In this document: piece by piece, positions 52,000 to 60,683 of the stretch
Position numbering within the stretch: the first letter of the stretch is position 1
Layout: every line of letters begins with the position of its first letter
Assembly: GCF_001865245.1 (NCBI RefSeq)
Contig: NZ_MKXB01000148.1
Coordinates: 1 to 64,000 of the forward strand
Origin: Streptomyces sp. CC53
GTDB taxonomy: Bacteria > Actinomycetota > Actinomycetes > Streptomycetales > Streptomycetaceae
Direction of reading: 5' to 3'
Length of the DNA: 64,000 nt
Position numbers and translations under genes: made by a program
Notes under the pieces: generated by a model
What the model saw: the letters and a program-made list of their open reading frames with translations, nothing else
What the model was told of the DNA's origin: nothing
Database searches by the model: none

Positions 52000-52076
52000 G
52001 GGCGGGGAGCGCGCCGGAGACCTATAGTCGGGCGCGTCGGTGTATCGCGCAGGCCCGGCCCTCAGGAGGAGCCCCC

Positions 52077-53075
52077 GTGGACGTGCTCGCGTTCGGTGTG
52101 CAGGCCGATGAGAAGCCGCTGCTCGAAGGGGTGTTCGCGGGACGGCATTCCGTGCACTGCCTCGACGTGTTCCTCACCGCGGACACCGCCCCCATCGCGG
52201 CCGGCCGCGAAGCCGTGTCCACCAGCGTCAACGCCGACCTGAGCGCCCCCGTCCTGCGGGCCCTCGCCGCGGGCGGCACGCGACTGGTCGCGCAGCGGTC
52301 GACCGGCTTCAACAACATCGACCTCGACGTGGCCCGCGACCTCGGTCTCACCGTGGCCCGGGTGCGGTCCTACTCGCCGTACTCCGTCGCCGAGTTCGCC
52401 TGGGCGCTCGCGATGGCGGTGAACCGCCGGATCGTACGGGCCGCCACCCGCACCCGCGACTTCGACTTCCGGCTCGACGGCCTGCTCGGCCGGGACATGC
52501 GCGGCCGCACCGTCGGGGTGCTCGGCACCGGCAGGATCGGCACCGCGTTCGCCCGGATCGCCCACGGCTTCGGGATGCGGCTGCTCGGCTGGGACATCGC
52601 CCCCGATCCCGACTGCCTGGAGCTGGGCATGGCGTACGTGGAGAAGGAGGAGCTGTTCCGCGAGGCGGACCTCGTCAGCCTGCACGTGCCCCTGCTGCCC
52701 GAGACGCACCACCTCGTGGGCGCCGACGCGCTGCGGTCCATGAAGGACGACGCCATCCTCGTGAACTCCAGCCGCGGCGGCCTCGTCGACACCGACGCGC
52801 TCGTCGCCGAGCTGCGCGCCGGGAGGTTCCGCGGCGTCGGGCTCGACGTCTACGAGGCGGAGGCCGGCCTGTTCTACCAGGACCGGTCCCTGCAGGGCGT
52901 CGACGACGACACGCTGGCACGGCTGATGACCTTCCCGCACGTGCTGGTCACCTCGCACCAGGCGTACTACACCGTCGAGGCGCTGACCGAGATCATCGCC
53001 ACGACGGTGCAGAACGTCACGGACTACGCGGAGGGCCGCCGCAGCGGCAACGTGCTCGTGCCCGCCGGGGCCTGA
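52077..53075 (+). CDS. D-2-hydroxyacid dehydrogenase (D-lactate dehydrogenase type)
   Basis: This 332-residue NAD-dependent enzyme interconverts D-lactate and pyruvate or similar 2-hydroxyacids. It shows the nucleotide motif VGVLGTGRIGTAFARIA, the active-site Arg in NSSRGGLVDTDAL, a Glu in LDVYEAEAGLFY and the catalytic His in TSHQAYYTVEAL. The DVYEAEAGLFYQD segment is typical of D-lactate dehydrogenases. The GTG at 52077 follows ggaggag. Its 3' end overlaps the convergent anthranilate synthase gene by 52 bp. Confidence 0.92.
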   Translation: MDVLAFGVQADEKPLLEGVFAGRHSVHCLDVFLTADTAPIAAGREAVSTSVNADLSAPVLRALAAGGTRLVAQRSTGFNNIDLDVARDLGLTVARVRSYSPYSVAEFAWALAMAVNRRIVRAATRTRDFDFRLDGLLGRDMRGRTVGVLGTGRIGTAFARIAHGFGMRLLGWDIAPDPDCLELGMAYVEKEELFREADLVSLHVPLLPETHHLVGADALRSMKDDAILVNSSRGGLVDTDALVAELRAGRFRGVGLDVYEAEAGLFYQDRSLQGVDDDTLARLMTFPHVLVTSHQAYYTVEALTEIIATTVQNVTDYAEGRRSGNVLVPAGA

Positions 53076-54961
53076 GCGGCCGTCCCCGCCAGCAACTCCC
53101 GCACGAGCGCGGCACCGTCCAGCGTCAGCACCGACTCGGGGTGGAACTGCACGGACGCGAAGCCCGCCCCGCGCAGCGCGTGCACGTCGCCGGTCGCGGC
53201 GTCCCGGCTGACCTCCACCCCGCGCGCGGTGAGTCCCCGGGCCGCCGCGTCGTCGCAGCGCGCCACGAAGCTGTTGTAGAAACCGACGGTCTCGGTGCGG
53301 CCGAACAGGTCCACGGCCGTCTGCGCGCCCTGGCAGGGGACCTCCCGGCGGACGATGGGCAGGCCCAGCTCCGCCGCGATCAGCTCGTGCCCCAGGCACA
53401 CCCCCAGCACCCCGTGGCGGTGGCCGGCCAGCACCTCGGCGGTCAGCCCGCGCAGGAACCGCATCCGGGCCGACGCCAGGTCCCCGGGGTCCCCGGGCCC
53501 CGGCCCGAGCACGACGGGCCCGTTGTGCGCCGCCACCGCCTCCCGCAGCCCAGGCTCGTCGTACCGCCGCACCGCCACCTCCAGGCCCGCCGCGCGCAGC
53601 ACGTGCGCCAGCATCGAGGTGAAGGTGTCCTCACAGTCCACGACCAGGGCCTGCCCGCGCAGCCCCGTGCCCGGCTCCTGCATCCGCAGCCAGAACGGCG
53701 CCAGGTCCGCCCGCCGCGCGTCCAGCGCCGCCCGCACCCGCGGGTCGTCCGCCAGCCGGGCCCCTCCGGACCCGGCCCGGGCCGCAGGCGGGCCCGGCCG
53801 CACGCCGAGCGCCGCGAGCACGCCCGCCGCCTTGGCGTGGGTCTCGGCCACCTCGCTCCCGGGGTCGGAGTGCCGCACCAGCGTCGCTCCGACCGGCACC
53901 CGCAGGGACCCGTCGGCGCCGATGTCGGCGGTGCGGATGAGGATGGGGGAGTCCAGGGTCTGGGCACCGCCGTCGCCGGTGCCCAGGAGGGCCAGCGCGC
54001 CCGCGTAGTAGCCGCGGCCGCCGCGCTCGTGGCGGCCGATGACCCGGCACGCGTTCTCGACGGGGGAGCCGGTCACCGTCGCGGCGAACATCGTCTCGCG
54101 CAGCACCTCCCGCACGTCCAGCGTGGACCGGCCGCGCAGCTCGTACTCGGTGTGCGCCAGGTGGGCCATCTCCCGCAGCCGCGGCCCGACGACCACCCCG
54201 CCCCGGTCGCCGACGGTGCACATCATCTTCAGTTCCTCGTCGACGACCATGGACAACTCGTCGGTCTCCTTGCGGTCGGCGAGGAAGTCCAGCAGGCCCT
54301 CGACCGTCGGGCCTCCCGCCGGGTAGCGGTACGTACCGCTGATCGGGTTCATGACGACGGTGCCGCCGGACATCCGCACGTGCACCTCGGGGCTGGCCCC
54401 GACGAGGGTGCGGTCGCCGGTGTGCACGACGAACGTCCAGTACGCGCCCCGCTCCCCGGCCAGCAGCCGCCGGAACAGCGCCAGCGCGTCGGCCCGCCCG
54501 AAGCCGGGGATCCGGCCGCCGTAGGTCCGGCGGATCACGAAGTTGGCGCCCTCGCCGTGCCCGATCTCGTCCTCGACGACCCGCCGCACTACCCGGGCGT
54601 ACTCCTCGTCCGGCACGTCGAAGCCGCCGCCCTCCACCTGCACGTCGTGCGGGGGAAGCTGGTCGAGGACGTCGGCGAGCGGCAGCTCGCACATCTCCTC
54701 CGCGACCAGCACGGACAGCGGGGTGCCGTCGTCCCGCACGTCGAAACCGCGTTCGCGGAGCTGCCGGAACGGTACGAGGGCGAGCGCCGGGCGTCCGGCG
54801 GCACCGCCGGCGGGGAGGTCGGCCAGGTGCTCCACCTCCCGGACGGGTCCGGTGAGGACCTCGACCGTGTCGTGGTCCCGGCCGGGGGTGCGGCGGCGCA
54901 GCAGGGCGAAGGGCTGCCGCCCCCGCGGCGAGCGCGGGTCGAGCAGATCGCTGAGGTGCAT
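53024..54961 (-). CDS. trpE: fused anthranilate synthase (TrpE-TrpG type)
   Basis: This 645-residue fusion makes anthranilate from chorismate and glutamine. The N-terminal chorismate-binding half has NPISGTYRYPAGG, DEELKMMCTVGDRG and GSPVENACRVI. The C-terminal glutamine amidotransferase has the nucleophile Cys in GVCLGHELIA and a His-Glu in FHPESVLTLDG. The fused order matches PhzE-like or Streptomyces anthranilate synthases. A Trp-rich leader peptide and attenuator precede it, which argues for feedback control by tryptophan supply and hence a primary-metabolism role. The ATG at 54961 follows ggaagga. aroH lies nearby. Confidence 0.95.
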   Translation of the reverse strand: MHLSDLLDPRSPRGRQPFALLRRRTPGRDHDTVEVLTGPVREVEHLADLPAGGAAGRPALALVPFRQLRERGFDVRDDGTPLSVLVAEEMCELPLADVLDQLPPHDVQVEGGGFDVPDEEYARVVRRVVEDEIGHGEGANFVIRRTYGGRIPGFGRADALALFRRLLAGERGAYWTFVVHTGDRTLVGASPEVHVRMSGGTVVMNPISGTYRYPAGGPTVEGLLDFLADRKETDELSMVVDEELKMMCTVGDRGGVVVGPRLREMAHLAHTEYELRGRSTLDVREVLRETMFAATVTGSPVENACRVIGRHERGGRGYYAGALALLGTGDGGAQTLDSPILIRTADIGADGSLRVPVGATLVRHSDPGSEVAETHAKAAGVLAALGVRPGPPAARAGSGGARLADDPRVRAALDARRADLAPFWLRMQEPGTGLRGQALVVDCEDTFTSMLAHVLRAAGLEVAVRRYDEPGLREAVAAHNGPVVLGPGPGDPGDLASARMRFLRGLTAEVLAGHRHGVLGVCLGHELIAAELGLPIVRREVPCQGAQTAVDLFGRTETVGFYNSFVARCDDAAARGLTARGVEVSRDAATGDVHALRGAGFASVQFHPESVLTLDGAALVRELLAGTAAQAPAGTSTLPLRRPSA

Positions 54962-55007
54962 CCGTGGTGTTCCTTCCGAGTGGGGAGGAACGGCCCGCGC
55001 ACAGCAG

Positions 55008-55032
55008 GAAGGCCGCCCCTCGGGCGGCCTTC
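55008..55032 (-). terminator. trp attenuator hairpin
   Basis: The arms gaaggccgcc (55008-55017) and 55023-55032 pair perfectly around a 5-nt loop, between the leader peptide and the anthranilate synthase start. Downstream on the transcript is cctgctg, with few U residues. It is the likely terminator arm of the trp attenuator. Confidence 0.8.
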
Positions 55033-55055
55033 GCGATGTCAGTGGGTACGCGCGA

Positions 55056-55112
55056 TCAGTGGGCCGCCGGATGAGCGGTCCACCACCAGTTCTGGGTCGT
55101 CTGCGCGAACAC
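55056..55112 (-). CDS. trpL: Trp-rich leader peptide (trpL)
   Basis: The GTG at 55112 opens an 18-residue ORF reading MFAQTTQNWWWTAHPAAH, with three adjacent tryptophans, and stops at 55056. Ribosome stalling at the WWW codons under tryptophan shortage should prevent the attenuator at 55008-55032 from forming and allow expression of the fused anthranilate synthase. A gggggatcg region upstream supplies a weak ribosome site. This agrees with known Streptomyces trp leader peptides. Confidence 0.9.
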   Translation of the reverse strand: MFAQTTQNWWWTAHPAAH

Positions 55113-55229
55113 GGGGGGATCGTAACGCACCCGCCCGCGGCGCGGGGCGCGTCCCGGATACCGGGACGGCCGCCGTGCCGCGGGCGGGCGGTGCCTGGAG
55201 CGCCAGGCGCGGTCGCTGACCGGGCCGGA

Positions 55230-58013
55230 TCAGATGACCAGGTCGTACAGGTTCCAGCCGTCGGCGAACTTCGTGCCGTTGGTGAGGGGCGTGGTCGCGT
55301 CGCCGGTGCCCGGGTAGAGCCACATGCCGCCGTTCGCGTCGCGGGCGACCACGTCGGGCCTGCCGTCGCCGGTGAGGTCGCTCGGCCCGACCAGCGAGGT
55401 GAACCCCTGCCAGCCGCTGCCGATCTTCCTGCCCTTGGTGAGCGGCGTCGTCGCGCTGCCGCTGCCCGGGTAGATCAGCAGGCTGCCGTCGGCCGAGCGG
55501 GCGAGCATGTCTGGAATGCCGTCACCGGACAGGTCGCCGACGGGGAAGAGCGCGGTGTAGCCCTGCCAGCCGCTGCCGATCTTCGTGCCCCGGGTGAACG
55601 GCGTCGTCCGGTCCCCGGTCGCCTTGTACAGCCACAGGCTGCCGTCGGAGGCGCGGGCGATGATGTCGGGGTGGCCGTCGCCCGTGAGGTCCCGGGCCCC
55701 GGTGAGCAGGGTCCAGGTCTGCCAGCCGCTGCCGATCGAGACGCGCGAGCGGAAGGGTGCGTCCGGGTTGCCGGTGCCCCAGTAGATCCAGAGCGTGCCG
55801 GCGCTGTCACGGGCCACCAGGTCGCCGGTGCCGTCCGCCCGCAGCACGGACAGCGGCGTCACGTCGTAGCCCTTCCAGCCGCTGCCGACCCGGTAGCGAC
55901 TGAGCAGGGGCGCCGCGGCGTCTCCCGTGCCCTGGTACTGCCACAGCACACCGGAGGAGTCGCGGGCGACCATGTTGTAGCGGCCCTCGGTGCTGACGGG
56001 GGCGACGGAGGGAACCTCCACGATGTCGCTCTGCTTCACCCAGGTGATCTTGTGGTGGAAGCGGATCGGCACGAACGTCGTGCTGCCGATGACGTTCTTC
56101 TGGGCGGAGCCGAACCAGTCGTCGCCCTTCACCGCGGGGCCGGCCTTCGCATACGACTGGCCGGAGGCGAAGGTGAACTTCGACAGCGGGTCGTTCTCGT
56201 CACCCGGGGCGTCCAGCCCGGCCGCGGTGTAGGCGGCGGTCTCGGGGAAGGAGCGGCCGAAGACCTTGGCCGAGGCCAGGCCCGACCTCAGCTTCACGGC
56301 TGTGGCGCCGGCCACCGGCACGGTGTACTGCCCGCCCGGGTTGTGGAACCAGGCCTTCTGGCCCGCGTACCAGATCGCCGTCCAGTCCTTGCGGGCCTCG
56401 GCGACCACGTACCTGCCGCCGGCGCGGACCTTGTTCCCGTAGTTCGAGCCCTCCGTCCACAGCGAGGTGAAGTACGGGTCCTTCAGGGTGCTCGCGCTGG
56501 TCGAGGGTGACGTGTAGAGGTAGCCGAAGTTCGACGGGCGCGGTGCGACGGCGTTCCCGCCGACGGTCAGCTTCGGCTGGTTCGCCGTGGTGAAGGGCGG
56601 CACCACGCGGACCACCTGGCCGGCCTTGAGCAGGCCGCCCGAGCCCTGGTCGCCCTGCGGGGCGCCCAGCAGCTTCATGTAGTGGTTCCAGTCCCAGTAC
56701 GGCCCGGCGTCCCAGTGGAGCTTGCTGACGCCCTTGTCCGTCTGGAGTGCCACCTCGTCGTGGCCGATGATGTGCTCACGGTCAAGCGGCACGTCGTACT
56801 CGGCGGCCAGGAACTTCACGAGTTCGGCGGAGGACTGGTACTGGGACTCGGTGTACCACTTGCCCTCCTTGATCGCGTAGCCCTCGTGCTCCACGCCGAT
56901 CGAGTGCATGTTGTGGGTCCAGTTGCCCGCGTGCCACGCCAGGTGCTTGTTCTCGATCATCTGGGTGACCAGACCGTCCGAGGCGCGGATCAGGTAGTGG
57001 GCGCTGCCCGGCACGTCCGGGTTGGTGAGCGCCGCGAGCGAGCCGTCGTAGCCGCCCTCGGTGTCGTGGATGACGATCTGGCGGATGTCCACGCCCTGCT
57101 GGGGGCGGTCGCCGAGGGTGTAGTTGCGCTTGCCCGTGCTCGACGTGCGGGACGGCACGAAGTTGCAGTTCAGGCCGGCGGGGCACTCGGGGGTCGGGGT
57201 CTGCGTCGTGGTGGCGTGGCGCATGGCCAGCGGCACCTTCGACGGCTTCACCGGCTCGACCGACGGGTCGGCGGGCAGGCTGACCCGCTCGCCGTCCAGC
57301 GTGAGCTCCTTCTCACCCGTCTTGATCGACTCGAAGACGCGCTTGGCGAAGAGGTCCGCGCCCTTCTTGTCGGGTGACTGGCTGTAGCGCGCCACGGCCG
57401 GGTACCAGTCGCCCGGCTCGTCGGATAGCGGGGCGCCGGCCTGCTTCTGGTACTCCGCGAGGAGCGCCGCGCCCGCCCGGATGGACTGGGAGGTCTCCTC
57501 CCGGACCTCCTCGGTGGGGGCGTCGATCAGCTCGGCGGCCTCGTCCAGGGTGTGCAGCCGGGGGTCGGAGGTGTCGACCTCCGCCTTCTCCAGGATCCGG
57601 CGGACCACGGCAGGGTCGAACGACTTCTCGATCTCCTGCTTGCCGCTGCCGTTGAAGTGGGCGATGGCCTCGTCGTCGTGCTCGTCGTCGTGCCGGATGT
57701 CCTCGGGGTCGACCTTCGTCAGCCCCATGACGTTGTACGCACCGGTCACGCTCGGCTCGCCGTCGTGCGACTCCCACCGGGTCTGCCGGTACGACACGGC
57801 CATCAGCACGCTCTGCGGCACGTCGAACTCGCGCGCCGCCTCGGCGAACTGCCTCTGCAGCGGGACGTTCCCGCCGCTCGCGCCGTCCGGGGAGTCCATG
57901 AAGCCCGGTGACGCCACCGCGATCGTGCCGACCACGGCCGTGGCGACGATGCCCGCCGCCGTGCCGAAGAGCAATCGTTTCCTCTTCAGATCCCTGCGGT
58001 GCCTGCGTGCCAC
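55230..58013 (-). CDS. secreted N-acetylmuramoyl-L-alanine amidase with FG-GAP/VCBS repeats
   Basis: This 927-residue exported enzyme should cleave the amide bond between muramic acid and the stem peptide. It has an N-terminal signal anchor (LFGTAAGIVATAVVGTIAV), a helical lytic-transglycosylase-like or unknown domain (about 55-200), then an amidase_2 domain with zinc ligands VIHDTEGG, SIGVEHEGY and KLHWDAGPYWDW. A linker with SH3-like features follows. The C-terminal ~250 residues are five repeats of about 52 residues (ARDSxGxLWxY..GTGD and GSGWQG), FG-GAP type. The GTG at 58013 is the start. It is divergent from aroH. Confidence 0.93.
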   Translation of the reverse strand: MARRHRRDLKRKRLLFGTAAGIVATAVVGTIAVASPGFMDSPDGASGGNVPLQRQFAEAAREFDVPQSVLMAVSYRQTRWESHDGEPSVTGAYNVMGLTKVDPEDIRHDDEHDDEAIAHFNGSGKQEIEKSFDPAVVRRILEKAEVDTSDPRLHTLDEAAELIDAPTEEVREETSQSIRAGAALLAEYQKQAGAPLSDEPGDWYPAVARYSQSPDKKGADLFAKRVFESIKTGEKELTLDGERVSLPADPSVEPVKPSKVPLAMRHATTTQTPTPECPAGLNCNFVPSRTSSTGKRNYTLGDRPQQGVDIRQIVIHDTEGGYDGSLAALTNPDVPGSAHYLIRASDGLVTQMIENKHLAWHAGNWTHNMHSIGVEHEGYAIKEGKWYTESQYQSSAELVKFLAAEYDVPLDREHIIGHDEVALQTDKGVSKLHWDAGPYWDWNHYMKLLGAPQGDQGSGGLLKAGQVVRVVPPFTTANQPKLTVGGNAVAPRPSNFGYLYTSPSTSASTLKDPYFTSLWTEGSNYGNKVRAGGRYVVAEARKDWTAIWYAGQKAWFHNPGGQYTVPVAGATAVKLRSGLASAKVFGRSFPETAAYTAAGLDAPGDENDPLSKFTFASGQSYAKAGPAVKGDDWFGSAQKNVIGSTTFVPIRFHHKITWVKQSDIVEVPSVAPVSTEGRYNMVARDSSGVLWQYQGTGDAAAPLLSRYRVGSGWKGYDVTPLSVLRADGTGDLVARDSAGTLWIYWGTGNPDAPFRSRVSIGSGWQTWTLLTGARDLTGDGHPDIIARASDGSLWLYKATGDRTTPFTRGTKIGSGWQGYTALFPVGDLSGDGIPDMLARSADGSLLIYPGSGSATTPLTKGRKIGSGWQGFTSLVGPSDLTGDGRPDVVARDANGGMWLYPGTGDATTPLTNGTKFADGWNLYDLVI
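55259..55960. repeat. DNA-level repeats encoding the FG-GAP modules of the amidase
   Basis: About five tandem units of roughly 155-160 bp encode the FG-GAP repeats. The strongest shared segment is ccctgccagccgctgccgatc-like, coding for IGSGWQG. They may recombine and change repeat number between strains. Confidence 0.65.
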
Positions 58014-58167
58014 GCCCCACCCCCTGCTTGGAACTACTCTTCAGTTCTTGCAAAAGCCGCACGCTAGCAGTACGGGCCGCGCCGGCCGGACGCAGGGGCG
58101 ATCCGCGCGCCGTCTCAGCCTCTGGTCACGGACGGGGATGCACCCGGAGACCCCGTAATGTGGTGGT

Positions 58168-59523
58168 GTGACCGTGAACGCTGATTCCCACGCCGTCGCC
58201 GCCAAGGCGACCTGGCGAGACCTGCCCGCGGCGCAGCAGCCCGAGTACCCGGATGCCGAGGCTCTGCGCGATGTGATCGCGGACCTCGAGTCGTATCCGC
58301 CGCTCGTCTTCGCAGGCGAGTGCGACCAGCTGCGCGCCCGCCTGGGGGCCGTCGCCAGGGGTGAGGCGTTCCTCCTCCAGGGCGGCGACTGCGCCGAGTC
58401 CTTCGACGCCGTCGGCGCGGACGACATCCGCGCCAAGCTGAAGACGCTGCTTCAGATGGGCGCCGTGCTGACGTACGCCGCGTCCGTGCCCGTCGTGAAG
58501 GTCGGGCGGATCGCGGGGCAGTACTCCAAGCCGCGCTCCAAGCCCACCGAGACCCGCGACGGGGTGACCCTGCCGACGTACCGCGGCGACTCGGTCAACG
58601 GCTTCGCCTTCACCGAGGCGGCTCGTGTCCCCGACCCGCAGCGGCTGAAGCGCATGTACCAGGCGTCGGCCTCGACGCTCAACCTGGTGCGCGCCTTCAC
58701 CACGGGCGGCTACGCCGACCTGCGGCAGGTGCACGCGTGGAACCAGGACTTCGTGAAGTCCTCGCCGTCCGGTCAGCGCTACGAGCAGCTCGCGCGTGAG
58801 ATCGACAACGCCCTGAACTTCATGAAGGCGTGCGGCACGGACCCGGCGGAGTTCCGCACGGTCGAGTTCTACGCCTCCCACGAGGCGCTGCTGCTCGACT
58901 ACGAGTCCGCGCTGACCCGTGTCGACTCCCGCACCGGCGACCTGTACGCCACCTCGGGCCACATGCTGTGGATCGGCGAGCGCACCCGTCAGCTGGACCA
59001 CGCGCACATCGAGTACGCCTCGAAGGTCCGCAACCCCATCGGCATCAAGCTGGGCCCGACCACGACGGTCGACGAGGCGCTCACCTACATCGACCGCCTG
59101 GACCCGGAGCGCGAGCCGGGCCGGCTGACCTTCATCGTCCGCATGGGCGCCGACAAGGTCCGCGACCGGCTGCCGGAGCTCGTGGAGAAGGTCACCGCCT
59201 CCGGCGCGACGGTCGCCTGGGTGACCGACCCGATGCATGGCAACACCTTCGAGGCCGCCTCCGGCCACAAGACGCGCCGCTTCGACGACGTCCTGGACGA
59301 GGTCAAGGGCTTCTTCGAGGTCCACAAGGCGCTGGGCACCCACCCGGGCGGCATCCACGTCGAGCTGACCGGTGACGACGTCACCGAGTGCGTGGGCGGC
59401 GGGGACGAGATCTTCGTCGACGACCTGCACCAGCGGTACGAGACGGCCTGCGACCCGCGTCTCAACCGCAGCCAGTCGTTGGACCTGGCGTTCCTGGTGG
59501 CGGAGATGTACCGCGACCAGTGA
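58168..59523 (+). CDS. aroH: class II 3-deoxy-7-phosphoheptulonate (DAHP) synthase
   Basis: This enzyme condenses phosphoenolpyruvate and erythrose 4-phosphate at the first shikimate step. The 451-residue protein is the plant-like class II type: GGDCAESF, KVGRIAGQYSKPRS, GDSVNGFAF, RTVEFYASHEALLL, WIGERTRQLDHAH and VTDPMHGNTFEA supply the metal and substrate sites (Cys, His, Glu, Asp). The start GTG at 58168 is used; an in-frame GTG at 58174 is an alternative. It sits beside the fused anthranilate synthase and amidase, and a strong terminator follows. Confidence 0.95.
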   Translation: MTVNADSHAVAAKATWRDLPAAQQPEYPDAEALRDVIADLESYPPLVFAGECDQLRARLGAVARGEAFLLQGGDCAESFDAVGADDIRAKLKTLLQMGAVLTYAASVPVVKVGRIAGQYSKPRSKPTETRDGVTLPTYRGDSVNGFAFTEAARVPDPQRLKRMYQASASTLNLVRAFTTGGYADLRQVHAWNQDFVKSSPSGQRYEQLAREIDNALNFMKACGTDPAEFRTVEFYASHEALLLDYESALTRVDSRTGDLYATSGHMLWIGERTRQLDHAHIEYASKVRNPIGIKLGPTTTVDEALTYIDRLDPEREPGRLTFIVRMGADKVRDRLPELVEKVTASGATVAWVTDPMHGNTFEAASGHKTRRFDDVLDEVKGFFEVHKALGTHPGGIHVELTGDDVTECVGGGDEIFVDDLHQRYETACDPRLNRSQSLDLAFLVAEMYRDQ

Positions 59524-59550
59524 TCTTGGCTTGAAAGTGGCTTGACGTGC

Positions 59551-59583
59551 ATGGGGCGCGGATCGGTGTGATCCGCGCCCCAT
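59551..59583 (+). terminator. 14-bp hairpin terminator after aroH
   Basis: The arms at 59551-59564 (atggggcgcggatc) and 59570-59583 are perfectly complementary around a 5-nt loop, 28 bp after the aroH stop, followed by tgtcgt. Confidence 0.85.
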
Positions 59584-59632
59584 TGTCGTACCGGCCGACC
59601 GCCAGGGCTTTTGCGCCGCCCTCTGCTGTAGG

Positions 59633-59651
59633 TAAGGTTAGGTTAGCCTCA
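59633..59651 (+). promoter_or_regulatory. iron box (DmdR/IdeR operator) upstream of bfd
   Basis: taaggttaggttagcctca matches the DmdR/IdeR consensus TTAGGTTAGGCTAACCTAA at 15 of 19 positions, including both half-site cores. It lies about 45 bp upstream of the bfd start, probably overlapping the promoter. Iron-loaded DmdR should repress bfd under iron sufficiency. Confidence 0.85.
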
Positions 59652-59694
59652 CCGATCAAGGCGGGGTGTACAGCTCTGCAGGGAGGTGACCCGC

Positions 59695-59961
59695 GTGTTC
59701 GTCTGCTCGTGCTTCGGTATCACGGAGAAGCAGGTCAAGGAGCACGCAGACGCGGGCGCCTGCACCCCTCGTCAGATCGCGTCCGCCTGCAAGGCCGGCA
59801 CGGACTGCGGTTCATGCGTGCGACGCATTCAGGCCATCCTCGGGCGCGGCGCCTGTCCCCGCCGCGACCTGCTGGACCAGGGCGCGCCCGCCCTCGCGGC
59901 CCTCGGGGAGGCGCCCGAGCCCGTCACCGCCGAGCGCCTGCCCCAGCCCGCGGCGGCGTAG
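59695..59961 (+). CDS. bfd: bacterioferritin-associated ferredoxin (Bfd)
   Basis: Bfd is an 88-residue [2Fe-2S] protein that reduces iron in bacterioferritin to release it. Cluster ligands are Cys4 and Cys6 in FVCSCFGIT, and Cys38 and Cys41 in DCGSCVRR, with the typical CxC...CxxC spacing. The tail past residue 55 is an Ala/Pro-rich extension. The GTG at 59695 follows ggagg at best spacing; a GTG at 59686 would add three residues. An iron box precedes it. It is convergent with bfr, a natural partner. Confidence 0.93.
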   Translation: MFVCSCFGITEKQVKEHADAGACTPRQIASACKAGTDCGSCVRRIQAILGRGACPRRDLLDQGAPALAALGEAPEPVTAERLPQPAAA

Positions 59962-59965
59962 ACCT

Positions 59966-60014
59966 CCCTCGCCGCCCCGCCCGCCGGGCAGTGCGGACGG
60001 CGCTGCGGCGAGGG
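59966..60014. terminator. hairpin between convergent bfd and bfr
   Basis: The arms ccctcgccgc (59966-59975) and 60005-60014 pair perfectly, with a 29-nt loop. It lies between the stops of bfd and bfr. Confidence 0.5.
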
Positions 60015-60019
60015 CGCTC

Positions 60020-60499
60020 CTAGCTCTCCGGCTGCTCGATCACCTGGGCGATGTAGAGCGCCTCGCCGAGCTTCTCGACCAGTGCCAGCTGGGTGTCGAG
60101 GTAGTCGATGTGGTGCTCCTCGTCCTCAAGGATCGACTCGAAGATGTTCGCCGACGTGATGTCGCCCTTGGCGCGCATCAGCTCGATGCCCCGCTTCAGG
60201 CGGTCGATGGCCTCCACCTCGATCTGCCGGTCGGCCTGGAACATCTCGGTGACCGTCTGCCCGATCCGGACGTGGAACAGCCGCTGGTAGTTCGGCAGGG
60301 CGTCGAGGAAGAGGATCCGGTCGGTGAGCACCTCGGCGTGCTTCATCTCGTCGAAGGACTCCGCCCGGGTGTATTTCGCGAGCTTCGTCCAGCCGTTGTT
60401 CTCCTGCATCTTGGCGTGCAGGAAGTACTGGTTGATCGCCGTCAGCTCGGCCGTCAACTGCTCGTTCAGGAACTCGATGACCTCGGGGTCGCCCTGCAT
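60020..60499 (-). CDS. bfr: bacterioferritin
   Basis: Bacterioferritin stores iron in a 24-subunit shell with bound haem. The 159-residue protein has the ferroxidase ligands Glu18, Glu51 and His54 (FDEMKHAEV), haem-ligand Met52, and EDEEHHIDYLDTQL near the C-terminus. The length and all helices match the family. The ATG at 60499 begins MQGDPEVIEFLNEQL and follows gaggctccttc-complement ribosome sequence. It pairs with the iron-controlled bfd converging from the left. Confidence 0.96.
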   Translation of the reverse strand: MQGDPEVIEFLNEQLTAELTAINQYFLHAKMQENNGWTKLAKYTRAESFDEMKHAEVLTDRILFLDALPNYQRLFHVRIGQTVTEMFQADRQIEVEAIDRLKRGIELMRAKGDITSANIFESILEDEEHHIDYLDTQLALVEKLGEALYIAQVIEQPES

Positions 60500-60683
60500 C
60501 GCAGAGGCTCCTTCCACGCGTGTGAAGGGGGCGGACGCGCGCATCCTTGCACCACTGTGTGAAGTTCGTCCAGTAAGTGCACGCTTAGTGATATTTGACC
60601 GATTGGGGTGCTCGGGCGTGCGAGGGTCGGCGCCGCACGGACCCGGGTCGTGACCATCCTTCGCCGTCTGTCACCATGGAGAC

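Noticed and set aside
53024..54961. Phenazine-type biosynthetic locus suggested by the PhzE-like fusion
   Set aside because: No other phz-type genes are present, and the Trp-codon leader peptide argues for tryptophan supply.
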